55,806 nucleotides of DNA from an uncultured Clostridiaceae bacterium. Lineage in GTDB: Bacteria; Bacillota; Clostridia; TANB77; CAG-508. The stretch covers positions 1-55,806 of the forward strand of contig CATLDI010000003.1 of the NCBI GenBank assembly GCA_949902805.1, in the 5' to 3' direction. Position numbers and translations under genes: made by a program. Shown here in pieces: positions 8,750 through 18,411 of the stretch; within the stretch, counting starts at the first letter, position 1; every line of letters starts with the position of its first letter. The notes under the pieces are model-generated. The model made no database searches, was not told the origin of the DNA, and worked only from the letters and a program-made list of their open reading frames with translations.

Positions 8750-9706
8750 TTATTCTTCTATTATATTTTCTATTGAATCTTCCCTCATTTTCTTTATTAA
8801 ATTACAACTGTTATTTAATTTTTCCTGTTCTTCTGCATTTAAATCTAATTCCATTAGTTCTCTTACACCATCTTTATTAATTATTGCTGGTACGCCAATA
8901 TATACATCATTTTGCCCATATGCACCATTTTCTAAATAAGTAGATACTGTAAGTATTGAATTTTCATCATCTAATATTGCTCTTACTAAACGGTTTAGAC
9001 TCATTCCTATTCCATAATATGTTGCTTTTTTCTTTTCTATTATTTCATATGCTGCATTTACTACTCCTTCATGTATTTTCTTTAAGTCTTCTACTGGTTT
9101 TCCTGAGTCTTTCATTATATCAATAATTTTTTTACACCCTATATAGCAATGTTCCCATGGAACAAATGAAGAATCACCATGTTCTCCCATTATATATGCA
9201 TGAACATTTTTGCTAGATACCTTCATATAGTCTGCTATCATATAACGAAGTCTTGCTGTGTCTAATACTGTTCCTGAACCTATTACTCTATTCTTTGGTA
9301 GTCCTGATACTTTATATACTACATATGACATTAAATCTACTGGGTTCGAAGCAACTATTATAGTACCATTAAAACCACTTGCCATTATATTTTTAGTTAT
9401 ATCTTTTACTATTTTTGCATTTACTTCTGCAAGTTCTAGCCTAGTTTGACCTGGCTTTTGAGCAACACCTGCAGTAATAACTACTATTTCTGCATCCTTG
9501 CAATCACTATAGTCTCCCGCTTTTATTACCATTTTTTGAGGTGCAAAAGGAAGCCCATGTGACAAATCCATTTCTTCCCCTATAGTTTTATTTTTATCTA
9601 TATCCACTAAAACAAGTTCTCCTATTCCACCTCTATTAAGCATTGAATACGCCATACTCATTCCAACAAAACCTGTTCCAACTAAAACAATTTTTCCATC
9701 TTTCAT
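8750..9706 (-). CDS. ldh: L-lactate dehydrogenase
   Basis: A Rossmann NAD site (VGTGFVGMS) lies at the N-terminus. The substrate loop AGVAQKPGQTRLEL carries the Gln that favours pyruvate over oxaloacetate, and MGEHGDSSF contains the catalytic His. The enzyme reduces pyruvate to L-lactate. The ATG at 9706 has GGAG 7 bases upstream; a TTG two codons earlier is too close to that site. An extended -10 lies at 9742-9750. Final length is 318 residues, normal for the family. No in-frame CGG. Confidence 0.96.
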   Translation of the reverse strand: MKDGKIVLVGTGFVGMSMAYSMLNRGGIGELVLVDIDKNKTIGEEMDLSHGLPFAPQKMVIKAGDYSDCKDAEIVVITAGVAQKPGQTRLELAEVNAKIVKDITKNIMASGFNGTIIVASNPVDLMSYVVYKVSGLPKNRVIGSGTVLDTARLRYMIADYMKVSSKNVHAYIMGEHGDSSFVPWEHCYIGCKKIIDIMKDSGKPVEDLKKIHEGVVNAAYEIIEKKKATYYGIGMSLNRLVRAILDDENSILTVSTYLENGAYGQNDVYIGVPAIINKDGVRELMELDLNAEEQEKLNNSCNLIKKMREDSIENIIEE

Positions 9707-9741
9707 AATCAATCTCCTCTTTTCTTTTTTATTTCTTTTAT

Positions 9742-9750
9742 ATTATACCA
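9742..9750 (-). promoter_or_regulatory. Extended -10 promoter of ldh
   Basis: TGGTATAAT on the minus strand is a TG-N-TATAAT extended -10 about 36 bases before the start codon. The -35 is weak. Confidence 0.6.
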
Positions 9751-9940
9751 CTTTTTTTGCATTTATAATACTTGAATTGTAAAATTCACATCTTAATTAT
9801 TATTCACTAGCGCGAAGGGTTAATATGTTTTATTTTCAATCAAGTAATAAAAATGTAATAAAAGTTTAACACCTTTGTAACCCTTCTTTTGCTATTATAT
9901 TGTATAATATACTTGTTAAAAATTAACTAAGGAGAAAATA

Positions 9941-11048
9941 ATGAATATTGAAAGAGATTTAAAAAAGGATGGAATTACTGTTATAAAAGCATTAGATACT
10001 TTAAGTGTAACCTTAATTGCAAAATATGTTGCAGAAAAACTAACTTGTGCCTTTCCTTTTTATGGTTTTAATTATGATAAATTATTTATAAAAATTTCAA
10101 ATATACCAATGTATATAGCCGACATTCCAAGTAGCATGGGCGAAGCAAATTATTTTTATAAAAATTCTTCTATCTACTTTAAAAAGCGGGCTTTCTCTTG
10201 ATGAAATGAAAAAATATTCAGTTCATGAATTTATTCATGCTTATCAAGAACTAAAGGATAAGAATAATATTTTATATAAGCTTGGGTTGTGTGATTTTAC
10301 TGGATTTAAAGTTCGTGGAATGGCATTAAATGAAGGCGCTGTACAATTAATTACATCTAAAGTATTACATTTAGAAACAGAAATAGTTAAATACTATGAT
10401 ATTGAATTTTCTACAAATACTCCTAATTGCTACCCTATTGTATGTAATTTAGTAGCACAAATGGGATACATTACTGGTGAAAATGTTTTATTTGATAGTA
10501 CTTTCCATAGCACTAATAAATTTATTAAATCTTTTATAAATTTATGTGGTCAAAAAACTTTTTATACAGTTGAATATAATTTGGATAAAATATTAGCTTT
10601 AGAAGAAAAAATAACTTCACTTTCTTCTAAAGTTGAAAATGAGTTTTTAAGTGAAAGGTTTATTGCAATTGCTTCTTCAAAAATAGGTATTTATAAAAAT
10701 CAAATTAAAAATATCTTTTTTGAAACACAAAACCTTATTTTCACTTCATATTTTAATAGAGCATTAAATAATGTATATTCTTCTCAAGAGATAGAAGATT
10801 TTAGGAAAAAATTATATCATTATAAAGATTTACTTGGAACTAATGAAAATTATACTTTCTTTAATGATTTTTATATAAATATGATGGCTAAGTTAGATGA
10901 AAAATATGAAGCCTTAGATAATATAGAATTAGCACTTATTCCTTATAAGAACAGTATTTTTGAAAATATTATTAAAAAAATATATGCTATTATTAAAGCA
11001 CCTAAAGAGCTTTCAAACCTAGAAATTAATAAAATAAAAAATGCATAA
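9941..11048 (+). CDS. HExxH metallopeptidase-like protein split by a +1 site (CGGG)
   Basis: Two consecutive frames, 9941-10201 and 10206-11048, read as one protein of about 368 residues if one C at 10187 is skipped: the codons AAG C GGG CTT become Lys-Gly-Leu and lead directly into DEMKKYSVHEFIHAYQE. HEFIH fits a zinc HExxH motif, and LNEGAVQLITSKV about 45 residues later supplies a candidate third-ligand Glu. No signal peptide is evident. The first frame has its own promoter (TATAAT at 9902-9907) and AAGGAG before the ATG. The break is codon 83, CGG, and follows the same pattern as breaks in comM, dprA, exoA and a prepilin. Substrate unknown. Confidence 0.7.
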
Positions 11049-11058
11049 AATGCATTTT

Positions 11059-12174
11059 TTATTTTACTAATTTTTTTATTTCATCATATATCTTATTTTC
11101 AACATTTGATACCGCAATTTTCTCTGCATTTTTCCCCATTTTGTTAATTAGTTGTGGATAATTAACTATGTTTTGTATTTCTAAGTTTAACTTTTCTGCG
11201 TTCAAATTTTTGTTTAATATTATTTTTGCTGCACCTACTTTCTCTAACACTTTTGCATTATATAATTGATGGTCATTACTTACATTTGGAAGTGGTACTA
11301 ATATAGAAGGTTTTCCTAATTTTGATATTTCAGTTATAGTCATTGCTCCACTTCTCGCAACTATTATGTCTGATATATTCATAACTTCTTCCATATTATA
11401 AATGTATGGAACTATTGCCATATTTGTTATATTTTTTATATCTAATTTATTTTTTTCAAATTCTTTTTTTATTATTTCATATTGTTCTGGACCTGTTGCC
11501 CACATTATTTGATAATTTTTATTTAAACCTTTTTTTGCAATTTCTATTATTGATTCATTTATAGCTTGTGCGCCTTGGCTTCCGCCAAATACTAATATAA
11601 TAGGCATATGTAGGCTTAAATTCAATTTAGTCTTTATATTTGCTTTTTCAGTATCTGTATAGTCTATTTTCTTTATTTTTGTAGGAGTTCCTGTGTGAAC
11701 TATTTTCTTTGCATTTTTTATTCTATTTTTTGCATCTTCAAAAGAAACTAATATACAGCTTGTTTTTTTAGCAAGCATTATTACTGCTTTACCTGGAAAA
11801 GCATTACTTTCATGTAATAATGTTGGAATATTATTTTTACTTGCAGCCATTATTGTTGCTCCGCAAATATAGCCTCCTGTTCCTATTACTATATCTGGTT
11901 TAAATTCTTTCACAATTTTTTTGGCTTCTCTATATCCTTTAAAAGTTTTATATAATTTTTTTATATTTTCTATTGAAATTTTCTTACTTAGTCCATATGC
12001 TTCTATCGTTTTCAATTCATATCCAGCTCTAGGAACCAAATCCTTTTCTAATCCTCTGGAAGTTCCTACAAATATTATTTCAGAGTTTGGCTCTTCCTGT
12101 TTTATTTTATTTGCTATCGCAATACCTGGGTTTATGTGTCCCCCTGTACCAGCCGCCGCAACAATTACCCTCAT
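11059..12174 (-). CDS. murG: UDP-GlcNAc:lipid I N-acetylglucosaminyltransferase
   Basis: The GT-B fold signature AAGTGGHINPGIAIA begins at residue 7 and the nucleotide-sugar motif FGGSQGAQAINE is near residue 190. MurG adds GlcNAc to lipid I at the inner face of the membrane, making lipid II. Length (371) is typical. It is last in a minus-strand cluster after murE, mraY and ftsW/spoVE, but a 168-base gap with a perfect palindrome separates it from ftsW. No in-frame CGG. Confidence 0.96.
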   Translation of the reverse strand: MRVIVAAAGTGGHINPGIAIANKIKQEEPNSEIIFVGTSRGLEKDLVPRAGYELKTIEAYGLSKKISIENIKKLYKTFKGYREAKKIVKEFKPDIVIGTGGYICGATIMAASKNNIPTLLHESNAFPGKAVIMLAKKTSCILVSFEDAKNRIKNAKKIVHTGTPTKIKKIDYTDTEKANIKTKLNLSLHMPIILVFGGSQGAQAINESIIEIAKKGLNKNYQIMWATGPEQYEIIKKEFEKNKLDIKNITNMAIVPYIYNMEEVMNISDIIVARSGAMTITEISKLGKPSILVPLPNVSNDHQLYNAKVLEKVGAAKIILNKNLNAEKLNLEIQNIVNYPQLINKMGKNAEKIAVSNVENKIYDEIKKLVK

Positions 12175-12231
12175 ATTCTCCTCCTAAAAACTCGAAGAGT
12201 CTTGTACTCTTCACTATTCATTATTCGTTTA

Positions 12232-12318
12232 AGGACAACGGGACGGGGTTTTTGTCCCTATACTTTCAATATTTAATTAGCTGAAATGCTAGGGACAAAA
12301 ACCCCGTCCCGTTGTCCT
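12232..12318. repeat. Perfect 29-bp inverted repeat (GGGAC/GTCCC family)
   Basis: Arms 12232-12260 and 12290-12318 are exact reverse complements (AGGACAACGGGACGGGG... and its mirror) around a 29-nt AT-rich loop. A partial direct copy GTTGTCCTCCGTTGTCCTG follows. It lies in the leader of murG and would fold into a very stable hairpin in the mRNA. Confidence 0.9.
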
Positions 12319-12341
12319 CCGTTGTCCTGATTTTGTTGTCT

Positions 12342-13496
12342 TTATACCTTCGAACTTGAGCGTGATATATTAAGTAATATTCCTACACTGCATAATATTA
12401 TTAGCAAGGCTGTTCCTCCATAGCTTATAAATGGTAGTGATATTCCTGTCGCTGGCATTGATGATGTTACAACTGCTATATTCATAATTGCTTGCATTCC
12501 AATTAGTGAGGTAATTCCTATAGCAAGTAAACTTCCAAAGCAGTCTTTTGCTTTCATAGATGTTAGTATTCCTCGCCATATAAACACAGCAAATAGCGCT
12601 ATAACTATTACGCATCCTACAAATCCAAGTTCTTCTGCAATTACTGCAAATATGAAGTCATTATGTGGCTCTGGTATGTATAAATATTTTTGCTTACTTT
12701 GCCCTAACCCTACTCCAAATAGTCCTCCTGAGCCTATTGCATATAAGCCTTGTATTACTTGCCAGCCATCTCCTGTTGCATCTGCCCATGGGTCTAAAAA
12801 TGTAGTTAACCTTGCTAAACGGAAATTTCCTTTTCCTGTTGCTTGAGCTAGTGTAAGCATTCCTATAACTCCTGCACATCCTGCTGAAATTCCTGCTGTT
12901 AAGAAATACTTTAGCTTAGTACCGGCCATCAACATCATAATTGATGTGATGGCAATAATTATAATTGATGCACTTAAGTGATCTTGTAAAAAGAATAATA
13001 TTGCAATTGGTGGAACTAAATATAATAATGGTTTTATAAATCCATCTAAAAATGAATTTAATTCTGTTCTATGTTCTGAAAGGTATGCTGCATAAAATAC
13101 TATTAATCCTATCTTTGCTATTTCTGATGGTTGAAATCTTATAATTCCTATATCTATCCATCTTGCGGCTCCTTTTGCGCCATCACCTATTCCGGGTATT
13201 ACTACTAATGATAATGCTATTATAGAACCAATATATGCTAATTTATAAAATTTTTTATATATTCTATAATCAATTTTTGATATTACTAGCATTAAGAATA
13301 CGCCTAATAATGCAAATATTGCTTGCCTTATAAAATAGTGATAACTATTTCCCCATTCAGCAAAGGATGATGGTGCACTTGCTGAGAGTACCATAACAAT
13401 GCCTAAAGTTAGTAATAAAAATACAGTTATACATAGTATAAAATCTAATGGTTTTTGGTTTATTTTTCCTTTATTTTTTACTTTTGTATTAGCCAT
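12342..13496 (-). CDS. ftsW: SEDS peptidoglycan polymerase, FtsW/SpoVE type
   Basis: About ten membrane segments and the SEDS signatures are present: PHNDFIFAVIAEELGF and the closing GISLPFISYGGTALL. SEDS proteins polymerise lipid II glycan chains with a partner class B PBP at the septum or spore cortex. I choose the ATG at 13496 (MANTKVKNKGK) because AGGAG lies 8 bases before it, giving 384 residues; a longer frame to 13541 has no ribosome site. Position after murE and mraY favours FtsW or SpoVE over RodA. No in-frame CGG. Confidence 0.93.
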   Translation of the reverse strand: MANTKVKNKGKINQKPLDFILCITVFLLLTLGIVMVLSASAPSSFAEWGNSYHYFIRQAIFALLGVFLMLVISKIDYRIYKKFYKLAYIGSIIALSLVVIPGIGDGAKGAARWIDIGIIRFQPSEIAKIGLIVFYAAYLSEHRTELNSFLDGFIKPLLYLVPPIAILFFLQDHLSASIIIIAITSIMMLMAGTKLKYFLTAGISAGCAGVIGMLTLAQATGKGNFRLARLTTFLDPWADATGDGWQVIQGLYAIGSGGLFGVGLGQSKQKYLYIPEPHNDFIFAVIAEELGFVGCVIVIALFAVFIWRGILTSMKAKDCFGSLLAIGITSLIGMQAIMNIAVVTSSMPATGISLPFISYGGTALLIILCSVGILLNISRSSSKV

Positions 13497-13514
13497 TGTT
13501 TTTTCTCCTTTCAA

Positions 13515-13617
13515 AAACTTGAAGAGTTTTGTTCTCTTCACCTTTCATTATTTATTATTCAGTCTTCATTTAAGCAATTTCTTCGAAGTGTGGGTCGCCG
13601 AAGGTGGCGACCCCTAC
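13515..13617. repeat. Dispersed repeats between mraY and ftsW
   Basis: First a GAAGAG...CTCTTC hairpin with a TTCATTATTTATTATTCA tail, similar to a unit at 12189-12230. Then AATTTCTTCGAAG followed by a palindrome GGGTCGCC / GGCGACCC (13592-13613) and CTAC, a copy of the family also present at 30965-31014. Confidence 0.75.
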
Positions 13618-13646
13618 AACAAATTAATTTTTTTCTATAAAACAAG

Positions 13647-14630
13647 CTAGATTGCAAATATTCCTATTATGCATGCTATTAGTGTTACTATACTGAATAC
13701 TGAAACTACTTTGTTTTCTTTCCAGCCTGATAATTCAAAATGGTGATGCAATGGTGCCATTCTGAATATTCTATTTCCAGTTCTTTTATAATGTGCTACT
13801 TGTATCATTACAGATAATGTTTCAAATACTGGTATTATTGCTATTATTAATAATAATAGTGGCATTTTTAGGTAAAGTGCCATTGCTGATACTGCCCCAC
13901 CTAATAATAATGAACCTGTATCTCCCATCATTATTTTTGATGGATATAAGTTAAATAATAGGAAACCTAAACATGCTCCTGATAGTGCGCTTCCAAATAG
14001 TGTTATTTCTTTTAAGTTAAATATTATTCCAATTACTGTTAAACATGTAAGTATTATTGTTGTAACACTGCTTGATAGTCCATCTATTCCGTCTGTTAAA
14101 TTAATAGCATTTGTTGTTGCAAGCATTACAAATATTGCAAATGGTATGTATATCCAAATTGGCATTGTTATTGTTGTTTTTACAAATGGAATATATATGT
14201 CTGTTCCATTTCCTACTACTTTTGTTAAAAATACAGTATATACAACTGCTACTATTAAAAGTCCTAGCATTTTTGCCATTGGTCTTAAGCCTTTTGTGTT
14301 TTTTAGTACTAATTTTTTGAAGTCATCTATAAATCCTATTAAACCAAACCCCACGCTTGTAAGCATTAGAACTATCATGTTTTTAGCAATTTGTGGTTCT
14401 ATAGTTTTATGTGTGTAGTAGTAATATAGACCTACACATATCATTACTATGCTTATTGCTATTATAATTCCACCCATTGTTGGAGTTCCTTGTTTTTTTA
14501 AGTGTGATTCTGGCCCATCATCTCTTTCAATTTGACCTACTTTTAGCTTTCTTAGTATTGGTATAATTATTAAAGAAAGTACTACTGTTATTATAAATGA
14601 TAATATCAATACTTTTACTTGAAATTCCAT
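13647..14630 (-). CDS. mraY: Phospho-MurNAc-pentapeptide transferase
   Basis: The 327-residue multi-pass protein has the MraY signatures GTPTMGG (about 50-56), the NLTDGIDGLSSS segment with catalytic Asp residues, and the C-terminal APLHHHFELSGW HHH motif. It attaches phospho-MurNAc-pentapeptide to undecaprenyl phosphate, giving lipid I. It lies between ftsW/spoVE and murE. No in-frame CGG. Confidence 0.97.
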   Translation of the reverse strand: MEFQVKVLILSFIITVVLSLIIIPILRKLKVGQIERDDGPESHLKKQGTPTMGGIIIAISIVMICVGLYYYYTHKTIEPQIAKNMIVLMLTSVGFGLIGFIDDFKKLVLKNTKGLRPMAKMLGLLIVAVVYTVFLTKVVGNGTDIYIPFVKTTITMPIWIYIPFAIFVMLATTNAINLTDGIDGLSSSVTTIILTCLTVIGIIFNLKEITLFGSALSGACLGFLLFNLYPSKIMMGDTGSLLLGGAVSAMALYLKMPLLLLIIAIIPVFETLSVMIQVAHYKRTGNRIFRMAPLHHHFELSGWKENKVVSVFSIVTLIACIIGIFAI

Positions 14631-14640
14631 TTTTAACCTC

Positions 14641-14787
14641 CTACAGAGGTTAGATGTTGGATGTTAGAGGTTATTTTTAAAGGTTGGAGGTTGGATAATT
14701 AGGTAACTTCTTCGAAGCATTCACCCTATATTCCAACTTCTAACTTCTATTTTCTAACTTCTAATTTCCAACTTCCAACTTCCTCTT
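14641..14787. repeat. Large imperfect stem-loop made of tandem short repeats
   Basis: One side is a run of GAGGTTAGATGTTGGATG-type units (about 14643-14694), the other a run of TTCTAACTTCCAACTTC-type units (about 14728-14785); they are roughly complementary. The apex holds CTTCTTCGAAG from another repeat family. Similar arrangements are at 21357-21482 and, partial, at 44698-44740. Confidence 0.8.
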
Positions 14788-14800
14788 ATGTTCTCTACAT

Positions 14801-16276
14801 TTATATTCTATTTTCAATAATGTCGTTTACTATTATTCTTTCGTCAAATGGATGCTTAACTCCATTTATTTCTTGGTATGGTTCGTGTCCTTTTCCTGCT
14901 AAAAGAATAATGTCTTTTTTGTCTGCCATTTTTATTGCTTCTCTTATTGCTTCTATTCTATCTACTATTACAGTATATTTACCTTTTGTTTTCTTTATTC
15001 CTTCTTCTATTTGGTCTACTATTTTTTGTGGTTCTTCTGTACGTGGGTTGTCTGATGTTATTATTGTATAGTCTGCTATTCTTCCTGATATTTCTCCCAT
15101 TATTGCTCTTTTACTTGTGTCTCTATCTCCTCCACAGCCAAATACTGAAATTACTCTTCCTCTTGTGTAGCTTTTTACTGCATTTAGTATGCTTTCTAAG
15201 CTTTCTGGAGAGTGTGCGTAGTCTATCATTATTGTTAATTCTTTGTTATTGTTTACAAGTTCGCTTCTTCCTGGTACTCTTACTTCTTCTAATGCTTCTT
15301 TTATTTGGTCTACAGTTGCTCCTAATTTTTCTGCTACACAAATTGCTGCTAGTGAATTGTATACACTGAATCTTCCTGGTATTCCTGTTTTTATTCTTTC
15401 ATTTCTCATTCCTAATTTTACTTTGAAATCTACATATGAATTTGTTATTGTTATATCTTTTGCAAGTACATTACAGAAATTGTCTATACCATATGTTGTT
15501 ACATTACTATCTGGAAGTAATTTTGGAAGTTTTGCTATATTGTAGTCGTCTGCATTTATAAATGCTGTTTTACACATTTTAAATAGTTCTACTTTTGAAT
15601 TAAAGTAATCTTCCATGTCTGGGTGTTCTTTTTCACTTATATGGTCTTTTGAAAAGTTTGTGAATACTCCTATATCAAATTCTGAACCTGCTACCCTGTG
15701 TAATTTTAAACTTTGAGAAGATACCTCCATTACTACTGCTTCGCAACCTGCCTCAGCCATTTTTGCAAATGTTTCTTGTAATTTATTGCTTTCAGGTGTT
15801 GTTCTATCACTATCTTCTAATTTTTCTTCTCCTATATATGTTGCTATTGTTCCTATTAAGCCTACTTTCTTACCTGCTTTTTCTAATATTTTTTTAATCA
15901 TAAAGGTTGTTGTTGTTTTTCCTTTTGTTCCTGTAACACCTATTAATTTAAATTTTCTGGATGGATTACCATAGAAATTGCATGAGCATATTGCTAGAGC
16001 ATATCTTGTATCTTTTGCTACAATTACTGTTACTTCCTTAGGTAATTTTTTAATTACTTCTAAGTCTGCCCCTTCTTGCAACATAACAGCTTTTGCTCCT
16101 TGTTCTACTGCTTTTTCTATATAATCGTGTCCGTCAACATCAAAACCTTTTATTGCTATAAATAAGCTTCCTTCTTCTATTTTCCTTGAATCTTTATCCA
16201 AATTATTTATTTCAATATCTAAATTTCCTCTTACTTTTAGCCCTTCTAAACCTGCTAAAATTTCTTTTAAATTCAT
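14801..16276 (-). CDS. murE: UDP-MurNAc-tripeptide synthetase, meso-DAP type
   Basis: A Mur ligase with the ATP loop GVTGTKGKTTT near residue 113 and the carbamylated-Lys region downstream. The C-terminal domain has DNPRTEEP, the motif that selects meso-diaminopimelate, so the wall is probably DAP-type. It adds the third residue to UDP-MurNAc-L-Ala-D-Glu. At 491 residues it is full length. murF and murD, which usually lie among these genes, are absent. No in-frame CGG. Confidence 0.96.
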   Translation of the reverse strand: MNLKEILAGLEGLKVRGNLDIEINNLDKDSRKIEEGSLFIAIKGFDVDGHDYIEKAVEQGAKAVMLQEGADLEVIKKLPKEVTVIVAKDTRYALAICSCNFYGNPSRKFKLIGVTGTKGKTTTTFMIKKILEKAGKKVGLIGTIATYIGEEKLEDSDRTTPESNKLQETFAKMAEAGCEAVVMEVSSQSLKLHRVAGSEFDIGVFTNFSKDHISEKEHPDMEDYFNSKVELFKMCKTAFINADDYNIAKLPKLLPDSNVTTYGIDNFCNVLAKDITITNSYVDFKVKLGMRNERIKTGIPGRFSVYNSLAAICVAEKLGATVDQIKEALEEVRVPGRSELVNNNKELTIMIDYAHSPESLESILNAVKSYTRGRVISVFGCGGDRDTSKRAIMGEISGRIADYTIITSDNPRTEEPQKIVDQIEEGIKKTKGKYTVIVDRIEAIREAIKMADKKDIILLAGKGHEPYQEINGVKHPFDERIIVNDIIENRI

Positions 16277-16455
16277 ATACTACCTCCATTTTACAAATTT
16301 ACATGTACATTATATATCTAAAGTTTGTATTTGTAAATTATATTAGCAAAAAAAATAGTCATTACAAAAATAATTAAATTATCTTATACTAGACAAATTT
16401 ATTAATTTATAGTAATATATTTAACAGTTATAATTTTAATTTTAAGGAGAGCGTT

Positions 16456-16950
16456 ATGTTTTTTAAATATTTAGTAGTTTTTTTGGTATCAATGGTACCA
16501 CTTATAGAGCTTAGGGGAGCTGTTCCTATTGGATTAAGTCCATTACTTGGTGATGTACTTCCAATACTTCCTCTTTACCTTACTTGTATTATAGGTAATA
16601 TGTTACCTGTACCAATTATATTTTTCTTTGCGAGAAAAGTATTAGTATGGGGAGCTGATAAAAAATATATAGGTAAATTTTTCAAATTCTGTTTAGAAAA
16701 AGGTGAAAAAGGCGGAAAGAAATTAGAAGAAAAAGCTGGTCGTGGCTTATATGTAGCATTATTCATTTTCGTAGGTATTCCACTACCTGGAACAGGTGCA
16801 TGGACAGGAACACTTGCGGCAAGCCTTTTGGATATGGACTTTAAGAAGAGCGTTGTTGCAATAGTAGCTGGAGTTGTTTTGGCTGGTATTATAATGGGCT
16901 TAGCTTCTGCAGGGGTATTTGGAGCTTTAGGAATGATTTTTGCTAAATAA
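16456..16950 (+). CDS. Small multidrug export-family membrane protein (COG2426)
   Basis: The 164-residue protein has four to five membrane segments with the family hallmarks PLIELRGAVPIG near the N-terminus and GIPLPGTGAWTGTLAA in the second half. Family members are called small multidrug exporters, but substrate evidence is thin. AAGGAGAG precedes the start, and an own terminator follows, so it is monocistronic. No in-frame CGG. Confidence 0.88.
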   Translation: MFFKYLVVFLVSMVPLIELRGAVPIGLSPLLGDVLPILPLYLTCIIGNMLPVPIIFFFARKVLVWGADKKYIGKFFKFCLEKGEKGGKKLEEKAGRGLYVALFIFVGIPLPGTGAWTGTLAASLLDMDFKKSVVAIVAGVVLAGIIMGLASAGVFGALGMIFAK

Positions 16951-16956
16951 TTTAAG

Positions 16957-17003
16957 AAAAAGGATAAAGTAATTCTATTTATATAGATACTTCATCCTTT
17001 TTT
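16957..17003 (+). terminator. Terminator after the small exporter gene
   Basis: Stem AAAAAGGATAAAGTA / TACTTCATCCTTTTT (one mismatch) followed by a T-rich stretch. Confidence 0.8.
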
Positions 17004-17117
17004 ATTTATTCTTTTCTATTGTTTAAGATTCATAAAAAGATATTCTCTAATACTTTATCATATAATAAAGTATGTTTTGATATAGTTATTTGTTTTATAT
17101 TGCATAATTTGACTTTT

Positions 17118-18240
17118 TAAACATTTTTATAAATTACAACTCGAAAACCTACTGCTCGTCCTTGACCTAGGTTACTCACAAATCGCCTATCAGCCGCTGC
17201 GTGTGTATCATTATTTGTGTCAAGTATCGTTCCGTCCACGAAAATTAAATCCACTAACTCCTAATAGTGAGCAAGCTTCCGTCGTCCATTCTTCGGCATT
17301 GCCAGCCATATCGTAAATATTATTTTTTGAATATGCTGTATTTGAACCTGTTGTTTTTATAGCACCAGAATAATTTCCTTTATCTGTTGAGTTTTCAGCA
17401 TAAGTTGCATCTACTGTATGTGTTATCCATTGCAATGTTGTATCCCATGCTGCTCCACTTATTATGGTTGAATGTACTCCTGTTTCGTTATAGTCTATCA
17501 TTGCTTTTGATACTGTTATTGCATCTGCTCTCCTTATATAGTCCCATACTCCTTTGTTTGCCTGAGATAGTGGTTTATATGTTCCATCTGTTGCCTTTCT
17601 ATCATTTTCAGGTAAAACATAATTAGCTTTTGTTCCTTCTTTTATTGCTGTTACTTCTCCTTTTGCATTTACTGTTGCTACTTCTGTATTGTTACTTGTC
17701 CATTCTACTTCTTTGTTTTCTATATTTTCTGATTTTATTGTTATTATTAATGTTTCATTGTTTCCTTCTTCTAATTCTAGTGTATGTCTGTTTAAAGTTA
17801 TAGCTGTTATTTTATCTTCATTTGGTTTTTCTGGTTCTTCTGGCGTTGATGGGGTTATTTCTTCTCCATTTAATATATCTTCTATTGGAATATCGTATCC
17901 ACCTTTATCTGTTTTTACTCCTGTTATTTCTCATTCTTCATCTGTTTGTACTTCCCCATATTTATCTAATATTTCTTTTAATTTATCATCTGTTATTTTT
18001 CCATTATTACCTAATTTTTCAGTTAATATGTCCATTCGTATTTGTTCTTTTATTATCTCTATCTCCATTTTTCTTTTTGATTCTTCTGCTTTTGTGAATA
18101 TTCCGTTTCCTCCGAATTGTTAAGTTTATTGTCACACTTGCCAGTATTAACATTACTATTATTGTTATTACGAGTGATATTAATGTTATGGCTCTTTGTT
18201 TTTTATTTTTAACATTTGTATATTTTCTCCTTCTTTTGTC
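17118..18240 (-). pseudogene. Prepilin with Big2-like and SUMF1-like domains, two CGGA +1 sites and one TGA
   Basis: The N-terminal frame gives KKQRAITLISLVITIIV, a prepilin-like helix. At 18112-18114 the codon CGG breaks the frame; skipping one C restores TIGGNGIFTKAEESK, the family sequence. An in-frame TGA at 17931-17933 interrupts DEE/EITGVK. A Big2-like Ig segment follows (ITAITLNRHTLELEEG to EVATVNAKGEVTAIKEG). A sulfatase-modifying-factor-like end (NNIYDMAGNAEEWTTEA, FRGG) is broken at 17232-17234, again CGG; skipping one C restores FRGGTILDTNND and the closing AVGFRVVIYKN. The start codon is unclear. The TGA argues for a decayed gene; the two CGG breaks match those in other genes. Confidence 0.75.
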
Positions 18241-18373
18241 ATAGTTGTTAGCTCTACTTTTAAAGTTCTTTATGCTTATAATTGTATTTTACTAATAAAT
18301 TTTTTCTATGTCAATATTTTTATGAATGACCGTATTAAATCTTTTATTCCATTGATTTTACCTTTGTAAGCAG

Positions 18374-18405
18374 AATACGCATTGAGAAAATTTCTCAATG
18401 CGTAT
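18374..18405. terminator. Strong hairpin, probable terminator
   Basis: Perfect 14-16 bp stem AATACGCATTGAGAAA / TTTCTCAATGCGTATT with almost no loop. It follows the minus-strand gene ending at 18412. The T tract is weak on the minus strand. Confidence 0.7.
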
Positions 18406-18411
18406 TGTATT

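Noticed and set aside
14641..14787. CRISPR-like array
   Set aside because: The units are short, degenerate and form two opposing arms; there are no regular spacers and no cas genes.
14935..15369. Long Leu-rich open frames opposite core genes
   Set aside because: These antisense frames consist of Leu/Phe runs created by the AT-rich codon bias of the real gene on the other strand and lack ribosome sites.
17931..17933. TGA recoded as Gly or Trp
   Set aside because: Only one in-frame TGA was found, in a gene with other lesions, and TGA serves as a stop elsewhere (for example the 5146-5310 fragment).
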